A program made the translations under genes and the position numbers. A stretch of DNA of 53,394 bases from a virus, in the IMG/VR virus record IMGVR_UViG_3300014913_000002, positions 1 to 53,394 of that record; one strand, given 5' to 3'. This document shows positions 1 through 8,734 of this stretch, piece after piece (position 1 is the first letter of the stretch; every line of letters begins with the position of its first letter). The notes under the pieces were generated by a model that saw only the letters and a program-made list of their open reading frames with translations, was not told where the DNA came from and searched no databases.

Positions 1-81
1 AGTATGGTCGGCTTGTTTAACATAGATATTATTTAGTATCTCAGTGCTTGTCGGAATTTCCCAGCGACTTCCAGAAGCACC
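1..81. repeat. Terminal direct repeat, left copy (circular-assembly overlap)
   Basis: These 81 bases are identical to 53314-53394. The repeat lies inside one coding frame that stays open through the join, so it is best read as the overlap of a closed circular contig rather than a biological long terminal repeat. This fits a circularly permuted, headful-packaged genome, although a circular replicating form is equally possible. Confidence 0.9.
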
Positions 82-804
82 CTGATAATAGATTTTCACT
101 GTCGGGGCATTTCCGCTCCCGCTTACCGAGGCATAGATTTTCCCGACTATCCTTGAGCCCGAATCTGGAGTGTGGTCAGAATCCAAAGCTAAAGGTATTA
201 TATAGCTTGTTTTTTCTCCCATCTTCAACTCATTGCTTTCCGATGAGGTGGCAATCAAGACTTCTGAATCATCGGTTTTTCTTTCGTAAAGTTTCCAATA
301 GAGTCTAAGAGTCTTTGTTCCCGAAGTCTTTTCAGCGAAAATAAACCAATCATACATTCCTCGAGGGAGTTTTGATGGTGCTTCTCCGACATCTGAAATC
401 CATGTTCCAAGAAGCTGGCCGTCGGTTACGCCTGATGCCTCGATGTATGTCTCTGAGTCAGCCGAGGGAATAAGAGAGCAAACCTTATAACCTGTATCGC
501 CATCATCGTCATCGGTCATATAATAGTTTGCTCCGATAGCCGTGGCTACCCAATCAACATAACCTTTATTCACAAACTCATCAGGATTAGAAAAATCATC
601 ATATTCTTGGTCAAGAAGGGGGATGCCATTTACAACTGTCTGTGGTGTGGTTTGGTCAAGAATAAGGGCCTCGCCCGCTGTGGAAGAGGATGTTTCTCCA
701 CCACCTAAGGCTAGCATACGGAGAGACTGAAGGCGCTTTTCAAGTCGCATTGTAAATGATTCAAATTCATCACGCCTTAAAAATATCTTTCCTGTGCCAG
801 CCAT
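1..804 (-). CDS. Tail fibre/stalk protein, N-terminal part (gene continues across the circle join)
   Basis: The frame opens at ATG 804 after a strong ribosome site (AAGGAGGAAAT) and has no stop down to base 1. Because the genome is a circle of 53313 bp, it continues in phase at 53313 and ends at 52102, giving 671 residues. The N-terminus (MAGTGKIFLRRDEFESF) is followed by a short amphipathic stretch and then Gly/Ser/Thr/Asp-rich beta sequence, as in phage fibres and baseplate stalks. It lies directly after the baseplate hub-like gene (stop at 814) in the late unit. The role in host binding is inferred from position and composition. No enzymatic motif is seen. Confidence 0.8.
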   Translation of the reverse strand, partial: MAGTGKIFLRRDEFESFTMRLEKRLQSLRMLALGGGETSSSTAGEALILDQTTPQTVVNGIPLLDQEYDDFSNPDEFVNKGYVDWVATAIGANYYMTDDDDGDTGYKVCSLIPSADSETYIEASGVTDGQLLGTWISDVGEAPSKLPRGMYDWFIFAEKTSGTKTLRLYWKLYERKTDDSEVLIATSSESNELKMGEKTSYIIPLALDSDHTPDSGSRIVGKIYASVSGSGNAPTVKIYYQGASGSRWEIPTSTEILNNIYVKQADHT

Positions 805-813
805 ATTTCCTCC

Positions 814-2502
814 TTAATAGGTTTGAGAGTCTAAAATTGCCCTTACTTCCACCAACCCATCACTCCGCTTTGAAATTTCTCGAATTCTAAAAAGCACCGT
901 AGAGAGCTTGCCGTTTGAATAAAGAGCCCTATTTCTGGTAAGTTTTACTTTTTCAGTTGGGACTTGATTGTAACCTATTCCAAAGTCTGAAAAATAAACC
1001 TCAAGTCGAGGTGTTTCATACATGGATTTTAGAGAAGATGCCAGGTTTTGAGCATCCGTTGAGTTTTTTAGATAAGTTTCAATTTCCAAGGTTTCTTCAT
1101 TTCGATATAGATATTTCGCTACATCTGAGGTTGTCTCATACACGGAGAAAGTTCTTTTTGCGGGATTCTCGTCATATTTAATCTTGTAATTATATTTTAC
1201 TGTATCAACCCGCTGTGACATTTGAAAATTGACAAAATATTCATCTCTCAAGTGTGGTGTTCCTGATGGCTCGCCTGATTCAAAAACAATAGGTGCTAGC
1301 TTACCGTCAAGGGTGGGGATAAGCTTAAATAGACAGCTTGCTTCCAATCGCTCTACAAATTCTTGGAAAGACATTTCGGAGTCAAGATATATTGCCAACT
1401 CCTGAGTTCTTTTAGACTTGAGGTTAGAAAATTCAGTTAAATCTAAATTAGAGTCGGAAATATCAAGGACTGAATTTAGGACTTTCTTTAAGATATCCGA
1501 GACATTGGTCATGAGGCTTGAATCAGCGTTTTTGTAGCCCTTTGCCTCAACCAAAATCTCTGATGGTGCGGATCGCAACGTAAACCTAGCTGACTGAGCC
1601 CCACCATCACTAAATTGGGAAATATCCTTGTTTCCCATTTGCTGAGATTTTGAGCCAACTTGGGTTTCTGAAGGTGAATACTGAGAAAGGATGGCAATCT
1701 GGGCAGTTCCGGAAGGTGAACCAATTTTTTTAAACCAAAGAACAACCCTGGTTACATAAAAATCATTTCCGGCTGGTGTGGTAAAGCTTTGGGCGATTCT
1801 AGTCCGAGCTGAGGCATCTCGAAAAGGCTGGTATGACCACCCCGACCAATCAATATAACGGACTTTCAACTCCTCAGAGCCGGAATCAAGGTCTTCTTTG
1901 CCATAAATTTCAAATACTAAGTCATAACTTTTGCCCGTCCAGCTTCCCCCACCATCAATTTCAAAAGCCTGGCCATCTCCATAACCGGAGTTCTTCGCTA
2001 CCTGGAGATAATTGCTTCCATCGATTGAGAAATCGGCCTCTAAAACGAAATAATAGGTAGTCGAAGCAGACAGTTTTGGTGTCCCTGTAAGGGTAAATTC
2101 GCAGTTTGCCAGGTCTTCTGTATAGTCAGTCCCGGGGGTTAGGGTTTCTCCATCAGCTTCGATTTTCTCAATGCTATAAAGCTCACCTATATTTTCATCG
2201 CAGATTTTATATTTGAGCTGAGTGGTATCTATACAGACTGGGATAATATTTGATTTATGACCAAAAAGAAGGGGAATCGGCTGGCCGTCTGCGTTCGGGT
2301 CAAGATTGGGGTAGTCGGTGGTATTATACCGTCTTCTAGGAATGATAACATCTAACACTTCTTTTCCCTCTCCCTTGTAAGGAATATATCCGATGGCCGG
2401 GATTCTCCCGTATTCCATATCTCCAAGCCAGACAAAATATTGGGAGTCGACATAAGGGATTCTCCCGTATTCCATTGAACCAATGAATTTTGCACTACCC
2501 AC
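814..2502 (-). CDS. Baseplate hub-like tail protein
   Basis: This 562-residue protein starts at GTG 2502, eight bases after GGAG, and is translationally coupled to the gene ending at 2508. It is large and beta-rich. Its C-terminal half (about residues 330-560) has the long alternating strands seen in phage tail hub or tail-spike adaptor proteins, and it sits between small baseplate proteins and the fibre gene. The N-terminus carries two copies of MEYGRIP spaced 19 residues apart. The hub assignment rests mainly on gene order (tape measure, distal tail proteins, this gene, fibre), since no family-specific motif could be identified by eye. Confidence 0.6.
   Translation of the reverse strand: MGSAKFIGSMEYGRIPYVDSQYFVWLGDMEYGRIPAIGYIPYKGEGKEVLDVIIPRRRYNTTDYPNLDPNADGQPIPLLFGHKSNIIPVCIDTTQLKYKICDENIGELYSIEKIEADGETLTPGTDYTEDLANCEFTLTGTPKLSASTTYYFVLEADFSIDGSNYLQVAKNSGYGDGQAFEIDGGGSWTGKSYDLVFEIYGKEDLDSGSEELKVRYIDWSGWSYQPFRDASARTRIAQSFTTPAGNDFYVTRVVLWFKKIGSPSGTAQIAILSQYSPSETQVGSKSQQMGNKDISQFSDGGAQSARFTLRSAPSEILVEAKGYKNADSSLMTNVSDILKKVLNSVLDISDSNLDLTEFSNLKSKRTQELAIYLDSEMSFQEFVERLEASCLFKLIPTLDGKLAPIVFESGEPSGTPHLRDEYFVNFQMSQRVDTVKYNYKIKYDENPAKRTFSVYETTSDVAKYLYRNEETLEIETYLKNSTDAQNLASSLKSMYETPRLEVYFSDFGIGYNQVPTEKVKLTRNRALYSNGKLSTVLFRIREISKRSDGLVEVRAILDSQTY
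2399..2475 (-). repeat. Direct repeat of 20 bp encoding MEYGRIP twice
   Basis: The sequence GGGATTCTCCCGTATTCCAT occurs at 2399-2418 and 2456-2475. The spacing is 57 bp, which is 19 codons, so both copies are read in the same frame of the hub-like gene and give the peptide MEYGRIP twice. Confidence 0.9.
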
Positions 2503-2507
2503 ACCCT

Positions 2508-2924
2508 TTACTCCAGATTATCAAAATAAGCTCGTTTTTCGCCATTATCATATTCGCATGGATTCATTAATTGAACCAGATATATCTTCTTTGAAGCTGT
2601 GAAATTAGCCTCAATTTTCTCCCAAGCTCCATTTCCTGAAGCAGAAGCCTCGGCCATTATTTCACCTGTATCCGGGTCAATAATTCTCATGTAAACCTTT
2701 CCTGCCTCTGGCGGATATACATAAACCGAAACGGTTACATCTCCAGCATCGCAACCATACCAAACCTCACAAACTCCACCGTGCTTCAGCTCAAGAGCAT
2801 AAGAGCCAGCATACACAGTATTTGATTGAAGCCTGAATTTATTTTGCAGGGGCCAGAGATTCACGCCGTAAAACAAATTTTCAGACTCATTAATTACGAT
2901 TGAAACCCCATTATAATCAGCCAT
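2508..2924 (-). CDS. Small tail/baseplate protein, carbohydrate-binding-like fold
   Basis: The 138-residue protein starts at ATG 2924 (MADYNGVSIVI). The start lies three bases past the stop of the upstream gene, with AAGG before it; a longer TTG-start version would lack a ribosome site. The sequence (SGNGAWEKIEANFTA, a Trp/Tyr-rich core, ends near YFDNLE) resembles the jelly-roll carbohydrate-binding modules that close with a YFDDV/L-like motif. It may be a glycan-contacting tail appendage. Function is inferred from fold resemblance and position. Confidence 0.6.
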   Translation of the reverse strand: MADYNGVSIVINESENLFYGVNLWPLQNKFRLQSNTVYAGSYALELKHGGVCEVWYGCDAGDVTVSVYVYPPEAGKVYMRIIDPDTGEIMAEASASGNGAWEKIEANFTASKKIYLVQLMNPCEYDNGEKRAYFDNLE

Positions 2925-2926
2925 TT

Positions 2927-3697
2927 TTACGCCTTCTTTACGAGGCAACCGTTACTTCCACTATCTACCACCAACCACTCATATCCATCCAGACTTACAG
3001 TTTGTCCGTTGGTAAGATTGCTAGCATTATAATACTTGCATACCCCTTCAAGTTGGCCCATAATCTTTTTTGTATTAATATTTAAAATAGGTGTTTCAAA
3101 TATCATTACGGTTGAGGCTATTGTTAACAAAGATTGATAGCTTGAAGTATCTGCTCTTGATGCTAAGATTGTGCCTGAGTTACCGTTTTCATCAAAAAGA
3201 CATGCCCAGCCACTATAAGACCCCAAATTATAATATCCTAAGGGATTATAAGTAGAACCCGAACTTGTAGCCACAATAGCTATAGGCATATTTTTTGAGA
3301 CATCAAATCGAATCAACTGGCCAATGTAATAAGCATATCCAGAAGCCAAGTATACAAAAATAAACCTGTGGTTAGAGACGGCTATCCCGTATCCACCACT
3401 GGGTTTTCGGATATACATAGTATTGCTATTTATTTGAGTTAAGCTATTTCCTGTTCCACTGTGAGAACCAGAATCCCATCCTTCCCAAAGCTCTACGATG
3501 GCGTAATCTGCGTAATTATCATCTATTTTGACATAATAATCCACATTAGCCGAGGCATCATAGTTTCGATAAACTTTTGCATTTGTCCCTGCTGAGCCAT
3601 CATAGACCGACCAATAATCGTTTACCACAAGATAAGTATCCAAAATCGAAAGCAAAGCTCCTGCTGATTGACTCATTGTTCCGGTATTCCAAGCCAT
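2927..3697 (-). CDS. Tail-tip protein of unknown function
   Basis: The 256-residue protein starts at ATG 3697 after AAGGGG. It is rich in Tyr, Ser, Gly and Asn, without predicted membrane segments or catalytic motifs, and resembles beta-structured virion appendage proteins. It lies in the baseplate cluster, with its stop overlapping the ribosome-site region of the next gene. I do not recognise a family. A virion location is inferred from the operon. Confidence 0.6.
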   Translation of the reverse strand: MAWNTGTMSQSAGALLSILDTYLVVNDYWSVYDGSAGTNAKVYRNYDASANVDYYVKIDDNYADYAIVELWEGWDSGSHSGTGNSLTQINSNTMYIRKPSGGYGIAVSNHRFIFVYLASGYAYYIGQLIRFDVSKNMPIAIVATSSGSTYNPLGYYNLGSYSGWACLFDENGNSGTILASRADTSSYQSLLTIASTVMIFETPILNINTKKIMGQLEGVCKYYNASNLTNGQTVSLDGYEWLVVDSGSNGCLVKKA

Positions 3698-3707
3698 GTT
3701 TCACCCC

Positions 3708-4379
3708 TTACAATACAAATTTCCTTAAATCTTCAACTGCTATTTCTATATATAAATCCATCCAGGTAATATTTCCTGTCCAGCCATTCCAGAGGGTAAT
3801 ATAGTCGTTATAGCTGGCTCCCTTTTTTCCAATTTTAATAAGAATTTTCTTGGCCATGTAAATATAATCATGGAGTCTTTGGTCGAAATAGCCATCAGCA
3901 TTGATAAGTCGAATTGGCCCGATAGATTTCTGAATTCCCCCTTCTGAAAAATCAGATATAGCAAGATTTATTTCAGGAATGCTGGCATCATCCAAAAAAG
4001 GCAGATAAAATTTCCCATTGAAGACAATCTCATCAGGATGCACATATTGTTTATTTGTATAATATTCCCACCAGTATGAAGCGATTATGTAGCTTCCGCC
4101 ACCCGGGTCATCAGAGCCGGATGTATGGACATAGAGGCGATTACTTGAGCTGTCGTAATACCAACTTGAGGCGTTGGAGTCGCAATCTGATAAACTTGCT
4201 CTTTCGGTGTAATCCGTGCCATTCTCCTGGACTCGGGATGGCTTGCCTTCTGGGTGGGAAAGGTAGTAACAATTCGTATATGTTCCGTCTTGTGTCCAAC
4301 TCTCGGTATCAAGACGTCTAGCTGGCTCTATTTCTATCAAGAAAACAAGGTCATCTTGTTGAGTAAAAGAAACAGACAT
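3708..4379 (-). CDS. Baseplate-cluster tail protein
   Basis: The 223-residue protein starts at ATG 4379, one base past the stop of the previous gene, with GAGGAGG just upstream. Residues 110-223 (VFNGKFYLPFLDDASIPEIN, then ISDFSEGGIQKSIGPIRLIN) look like a domain found in tail proteins that connect hub and distal-tail components. No enzyme motif is seen. It is one of three similarly sized proteins between tape measure and hub. Confidence 0.6.
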   Translation of the reverse strand: MSVSFTQQDDLVFLIEIEPARRLDTESWTQDGTYTNCYYLSHPEGKPSRVQENGTDYTERASLSDCDSNASSWYYDSSSNRLYVHTSGSDDPGGGSYIIASYWWEYYTNKQYVHPDEIVFNGKFYLPFLDDASIPEINLAISDFSEGGIQKSIGPIRLINADGYFDQRLHDYIYMAKKILIKIGKKGASYNDYITLWNGWTGNITWMDLYIEIAVEDLRKFVL

Positions 4380-5129
4380 TTACCGAGCCTCCTCTAATTC
4401 AAGACGGAGTTCATATTTGTCAGAGTCGGGCATATTAGCTACAACCCAAGGCGTAGTATTTAAAACATAATAGGTGTTAGACGATGGAGAAGACGAATCG
4501 GCACAGAAGAAATATGGGATAGACTGACCCACGGAATCAAAGATAGTTTCAAGATTGGATTTGTCGGTTGAGGTTAAGCCCCGGAAATTGTAAGAAAAAC
4601 GTTTATAGCGGTCTTTCTGGTTTGTGGCGATCTGGCCGTTTGAAGAAAAAATAATCCCTGATGGGTCAATATATTGAAATTCGAAACCGTATGAATAAAC
4701 CCTTGATAATTCTACATGACCACCTAAAAAGACCCTTCCCACAAGTAAATAACCATCGCTATTTCCGGCATCATCAATATAAATTCTCCACCAGCGGTAA
4801 TTTTGAGCAGAAGACCAGAATTTTACAATTACATCTGAGGTTATATTCAAAGTTTCATCCACCGGTGGGGATGTCCAGCTATCCGAGGAGTTGGCCTGAA
4901 TTTTCAGCGTAGCCCCGGTTGTGAAGTTATGATATTTGATTGCGAAAGCCTTAATATCCTGAGCTGATCCTAAATCAATTTTCAGCCACTCTCCGGACAC
5001 CCCGGTTGATTTCCAGTATTTCTTCCACCAGTGATGCTGAGTATTTGAGGCTGGGAATTCACTATCCTCTGAAGATGCGGTTAGGGTTCCACCATCCCAG
5101 AGATTGTTATACATAAATCTTACTGCCAT
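4380..5129 (-). CDS. Distal tail-like protein with discoidin-like N-terminus
   Basis: The 249-residue protein starts at ATG 5129 after AGGAT, directly after the tape measure gene as expected of a distal tail protein. Residues 5-130 (TASSEDSEFPASN, WWKKYWKSTG, WLKIDLGSAQDIKAFAI) match the pattern of F5/8 type C (discoidin) domains, which bind carbohydrate or lipid. The C-terminal part has a distal-tail-like beta pattern ending YELRLELEEAR. It could therefore both shape the tail tip and touch surface glycans. Confidence 0.65.
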   Translation of the reverse strand: MAVRFMYNNLWDGGTLTASSEDSEFPASNTQHHWWKKYWKSTGVSGEWLKIDLGSAQDIKAFAIKYHNFTTGATLKIQANSSDSWTSPPVDETLNITSDVIVKFWSSAQNYRWWRIYIDDAGNSDGYLLVGRVFLGGHVELSRVYSYGFEFQYIDPSGIIFSSNGQIATNQKDRYKRFSYNFRGLTSTDKSNLETIFDSVGQSIPYFFCADSSSPSSNTYYVLNTTPWVVANMPDSDKYELRLELEEAR

Positions 5130-5133
5130 TTTT

Positions 5134-7521
5134 TTATCCTGAAATATTTGTCATGCGAACTCTTAATCTATTTGTATCAAAAAGATACTGAACCCAATTT
5201 TTAATCTCCCGACCACCGCCCTTGTTTATAAAATCCCGAAAAGACTGAGCATCTAAAGCACTAACCTGGAGATTTACGGTTAAGTTGGGGGAAGCAGGTT
5301 GGCTTGTAGGTGTCACGGCAATCCTTTCAGGCCCTCTTTCACCAGCCACAAAAAGTGTAGGTTGAGTTACGGTAGTGTTTATTCCAGTTTGGGCTGATTT
5401 AAGCTTACGGAGAAGGGAAGTATTGTTGCTAATTTCTTTAAGCAATCCCCTAATATAGCCTAGCTTTTGGTTTACATGGTCAACTTTTACTCCAAATTCA
5501 CTCCACATCCCGGCTATTTTTTTATTGACATCATCTAATTTTTCATTGATAACCGTCAAATAGACCCAGTTTTGTTCTTCAAGGAGTTTGGTTATATATT
5601 CATTACCACCTTTTTTTCCTTTGCCCAAGAGTTTATCTATTACACCGCCAACTAACTTAAAAGCCGCATAAAGAGCCACGGCCACCGCTCCCACCTTCAG
5701 GATAGCTCCCGCCGCATTAGCTAAAATTTTAGCTGAGGTAGCAATCGCCTTTGAAAGAGATACAAGAAGAAAACCTACGCTTTTGCCAACCCCTTTGACT
5801 GCATTGGCCATTGTGGTTATAGACGACCCTAGCGATGAGGTTATGCTAGAGGCCGCAGAGGTTGCCCCTGAGATAAGGTTTTTTATGAAATTCACCGACC
5901 ATTCAGCCACCATTTCACCGATGACCCGGAAGAAGGATTTTTTTATATCTTCCCAGAGGCCAGATAAAAATTCTTTAAATGTCTTTGTTCCCTCGAGCCA
6001 ACTTTGGATGGTGTTTGCCCAGCCGGTAGCAATGTCATTGTAAAGCCCATCGAAATAATTTTTGATGCTCTGTGTAGTTTCTTCTGTCTCGTATGAAAGA
6101 TTCTCGAGGCTTTCAGGAACCTTCTCGATAATATCTTTAAAATTTCTAGCCCCGGGAATAGCGGTTTCCAAGAAGCCATCTTTTAGGGTGGCCTGGGCTT
6201 TCTTTAAAACATTCACAAGATTTTCAACCACCGGAATGACCCCGTCATATCCGACAACCAGAGAATTGGTAGCATTGATTTGAGTCACAAGTAATGTGGT
6301 TGTTTGTTTCAAGGTTGAATTTAACTTACCGTGTTCTTCTTTGTTCTTTTTAGCCGCCTTTTCCATATCTTCAAGGTTTCTATCATATCCACCTACAACC
6401 GCCTGACCGCCATAAATCGTTGCGTGTAATTCCCAAAGTTTGCGGTCCAATTCTTCTCCGCTATATTTCATCTTTAGCCAAGCGGACTGAACCCCCCAAC
6501 TTACATCTCGAACCCGCTGGGCCCAAAAATTGACTGCCTTTAAGCCCTTTTCAACCACGGGAATGGCGATTTTACCAATTTGCTCCATTGCCTCAAACAA
6601 ATTCATGATTGCAGTGGCCGCACCTTCAGCCCACTCCTGCAATTTCCCGGTTTTTATCAACTGGTCAAGTTTTTCATTGAAGGCAGAGAGTCTTTCTTTG
6701 AGATAATCAAATACCCCGGCTTTCATTACAGCTTCCCGGAATTGAAACCATTTATCCTGAAGCATTGAAACGGTGCCAGCCCAGGTAGTAGAAAGCTTGT
6801 CGGCCGCTCCCGCTATTTTTCCTTCTGGGTCAGTAAAGGCCTCATACATAATTCGCCTAAATTCCGGCAGGCTAACCTTGGTAATATCTTCAATGCCATA
6901 TTTCATTCTGGCGAAGTCTTTAATGATTTGTAGAATGCCACGTTCACGAAAAATATCAGCCGCACCCGCACCGCCGGCGAATGCTCGCCCTAATGCTGAA
7001 GCCGCCTCTGGAAGTTTCATCCCCATCACGGCCGCTAAATCCGTCAGAATTGGAGTCCACTGCTGTAAATCCGCTCCCATTGCGGTAAGAGTAGTTCCGG
7101 ATTCAATTACCTCCTGAAGGGTAAAGGGAACTTTTGCGGCTGTCTTTCTAAAAAACTCCATCGCTTCAGTGGCCGCTTCTTGTGAGCCAAGTAAAGTTTC
7201 AAGGCGAAGTCTGTATTGTTCGGTAGAAGAAGCCACATCCATGAATGAACCCGCTAGCCTACTTAAGCCTCGAAGGCCAACATAAGCACCACCAAGGGCA
7301 ATGAGTTTTTTGGTCAAAGAACCAAACGCTGAAGAAGTTTTATTCGCCGCACCACTCGCTTTCCTTAAGGCTGGGGTAAGCTCTGAATTTGTAGATTTCC
7401 CCACAGAAGAAATTTTCAAACCGACATTTTTTAAGGCTCTTTCTGCATTAGATAATCCAGATTTTAGTTTAGAGGTATCCAGCCCCAAAGTGACAAAAAG
7501 TTCCCCTATGTTTTTACCCAT
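5134..7521 (-). CDS. Tail tape measure protein
   Basis: This 795-residue protein follows the frameshifted tail chaperone. It has the expected features: a helical N-terminus (TLGLDTSKLKSGLSNAERAL), an AMGADLQQW-type conserved segment near residues 120-230, long coiled stretches, and a hydrophobic Ala/Gly/Val segment around residues 570-640 that could cross a membrane during DNA injection. With the usual relation of about 0.15 nm per residue the tail would be roughly 120 nm long. It acts as the ruler and internal scaffold for tail-tube assembly. The start is ATG 7521, whose ribosome site is weak. Confidence 0.9.
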   Translation of the reverse strand: MGKNIGELFVTLGLDTSKLKSGLSNAERALKNVGLKISSVGKSTNSELTPALRKASGAANKTSSAFGSLTKKLIALGGAYVGLRGLSRLAGSFMDVASSTEQYRLRLETLLGSQEAATEAMEFFRKTAAKVPFTLQEVIESGTTLTAMGADLQQWTPILTDLAAVMGMKLPEAASALGRAFAGGAGAADIFRERGILQIIKDFARMKYGIEDITKVSLPEFRRIMYEAFTDPEGKIAGAADKLSTTWAGTVSMLQDKWFQFREAVMKAGVFDYLKERLSAFNEKLDQLIKTGKLQEWAEGAATAIMNLFEAMEQIGKIAIPVVEKGLKAVNFWAQRVRDVSWGVQSAWLKMKYSGEELDRKLWELHATIYGGQAVVGGYDRNLEDMEKAAKKNKEEHGKLNSTLKQTTTLLVTQINATNSLVVGYDGVIPVVENLVNVLKKAQATLKDGFLETAIPGARNFKDIIEKVPESLENLSYETEETTQSIKNYFDGLYNDIATGWANTIQSWLEGTKTFKEFLSGLWEDIKKSFFRVIGEMVAEWSVNFIKNLISGATSAASSITSSLGSSITTMANAVKGVGKSVGFLLVSLSKAIATSAKILANAAGAILKVGAVAVALYAAFKLVGGVIDKLLGKGKKGGNEYITKLLEEQNWVYLTVINEKLDDVNKKIAGMWSEFGVKVDHVNQKLGYIRGLLKEISNNTSLLRKLKSAQTGINTTVTQPTLFVAGERGPERIAVTPTSQPASPNLTVNLQVSALDAQSFRDFINKGGGREIKNWVQYLFDTNRLRVRMTNISG

Positions 7522-7527
7522 TTTCTT

Positions 7528-7907
7528 TTAATCCTTCACGTAATCATCCTTGATAAGTCGCCAAAATTTTTTCTTATGTTCCTTGGCAATTTCCTTTACA
7601 ATTTTGCGAATTTCCTCTGGAGACTTGATTTCTTTCACTTCTTTCGAAGGCCACCTCACCAGGTCTCTGGGATGAACCGGCCTTTTAACAAACCCAGAGT
7701 GATTGATAATCCAGCACGCTAGGGTGGCGTTTAGTTCTACTTGTTGTCGGAATCTCCGCTCATAACCAAAGGCTAAATCCTCAAGCTCCTTTGGTGTAAG
7801 ATTCCAGAAATCGCCAGGCTTGAGTTGAAGCTCACCGAGGGCGAACCGATATGAGTCCTGAATTAGGTTTCTTTTTTCGTTTCGCCCCCGGTCTGCTCTT
7901 TTTTTTT
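7528..7907 (-). CDS. Tail assembly chaperone, T segment reached by -1 frameshift
   Basis: There is no good start codon, but an open frame of about 126 codons lies in the -1 phase relative to the gene ending at 7863. It begins after a TGA just upstream of a nine-A run (7899-7907) and ends at TAA 7528. The translation contains FALGELQLKPGDFWNLTPKE, the signature of the second tail-chaperone domain (FW.LTP.EL). The product is expected only as a fusion of the first 99 or so residues of the upstream protein with this segment, about 225 residues in all. Such G/GT pairs bind the tape measure and recruit tube subunits. Confidence 0.8.
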
Positions 7908-8204
7908 CTCCTCACTACCTCCGAAGCTCAGCGTGATAGCCTCTTCAATTTTTGTAGTAATGTCATTGAGCCGGGAAATATCAATCCACTCTCCGACATC
8001 TTCAGGTCTGAGTGATTTGTCCTCATGCAGAAGACCAGCCCAAAGTAAAGCCCTAACTTGCTTGAGTGATATTGTACCACCGAGAATCTTGTCGAAATTG
8101 GCGATGGGAATACCAAATTCTTCTTCAAGGGCCACAAGTGAATTGAAGGTATACCGGAGAGAACGGCGTTTCCCTCCGAGCTCAATTGATACTGCCTGCT
8201 TCAT
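7863..8204 (-). CDS. Tail assembly chaperone, G segment
   Basis: The 113-residue protein begins at ATG 8204 with GAGGAGG upstream. It has the tail-chaperone pattern (RSLRYTFNSLVALEEEFGIP, VRALLWAGLLHED). The end is low-complexity (Glu/Lys/Thr) and contains the A9 slippery run used to reach the T segment. Upstream, CTCCTC in the leader can pair with the GAGGAG of the ribosome site, so translation may be damped by a hairpin. It sits between tail tube and tape measure, the invariant position for this gene. Confidence 0.85.
   Translation of the reverse strand: MKQAVSIELGGKRRSLRYTFNSLVALEEEFGIPIANFDKILGGTISLKQVRALLWAGLLHEDKSLRPEDVGEWIDISRLNDITTKIEEAITLSFGGSEEKKKEQTGGETKKET
7899..7907 (-). promoter_or_regulatory. 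Programmed -1 ribosomal frameshift site (A9)
   Basis: On the coding strand the codons GAG AAA AAA AAA GAG form an A-AAA-AAA slippery heptamer. The -1 phase is closed by TGA just before the run and stays open for about 126 codons after it, ending in the T segment. Both the sequence and the gene position are as expected for tail-chaperone frameshifting. Confidence 0.75.
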
Positions 8205-8255
8205 GCAGACCTCCTCTTTATGCTTATTTCACCGGAGGAGTGAGGCAGAAAGAAA

Positions 8256-8648
8256 TTAACTGGACGATGCAGTCAACCCTCCGGTGATCTGAATCGTAGC
8301 GGTGGCGGTCAGGGCGTCTTCAAAAGGCCCGGTGTAGGTGAGAGCGGTCACAATGCCTTCGCCAGTGTAGGTATTGCCATCAGGCATTGTGATAATGCAG
8401 GTCACCGTGCTGGGTGAACCGCTAACAATGTGGTCTTGAAGGACCTTTTTGCCAACGTCATCGTAGATATAGAGAGCGTCAACGTCAATGGTGTAGTCCC
8501 GACGCCCTGCTAAATATTCGCCCTCCCGACCGGAGTCGGCCGAGGTGACATCTATGGTTGCCTGGCTGAAGGAAAGTGTAAAACTTCTTGCTCCAGCCAG
8601 AACATCGCCTTCAACTGTTAAAGTCATATTTTGACCTGATACAGCCAT
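8256..8648 (-). CDS. Major tail protein (tail tube)
   Basis: I place the start at ATG 8648 (MAVSGQNMTL), six bases after AAAGGGGG; an ATG at 8654 touches the ribosome site. The 130-residue product is beta-rich and Thr/Asp-rich (TIDVTSADSGREGEYLAGRR, TATIQITGG), as in the tail-tube proteins of siphoviruses. It lies between the tail terminator and the tail chaperone. It would polymerise as rings around the tape measure. A stable CCGGGT/ACCCGG hairpin precedes it. Confidence 0.85.
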   Translation of the reverse strand: MAVSGQNMTLTVEGDVLAGARSFTLSFSQATIDVTSADSGREGEYLAGRRDYTIDVDALYIYDDVGKKVLQDHIVSGSPSTVTCIITMPDGNTYTGEGIVTALTYTGPFEDALTATATIQITGGLTASSS

Positions 8649-8681
8649 TTTCATCCCCCTTTGTGTGAGTTAAGTCTATTA

Positions 8682-8698
8682 CCGGGTGGTTTACCCGG
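8682..8698 (-). other. Hairpin upstream of the tail-tube gene
   Basis: Arms CCGGGT (8682-8687) and ACCCGG (8693-8698) enclose a five-base loop about 34 bases before the tail-tube start. There is no following U-run, so this is not a terminator. Upstream of it is a direct repeat of GTAAGAAAA-C/T-CCAA. It may stabilise the messenger or mark a processing site; function is unknown. Confidence 0.5.
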
Positions 8699-8734
8699 CT
8701 ATTGGATTTTCTTACATCCAAATGTTGGGTTTTC

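Noticed and set aside
6773-7117. Plus-strand frame opposite the tape measure gene
   Set aside because: Antisense shadow with no ribosome site or promoter; the minus-strand frame is a convincing tape measure protein.
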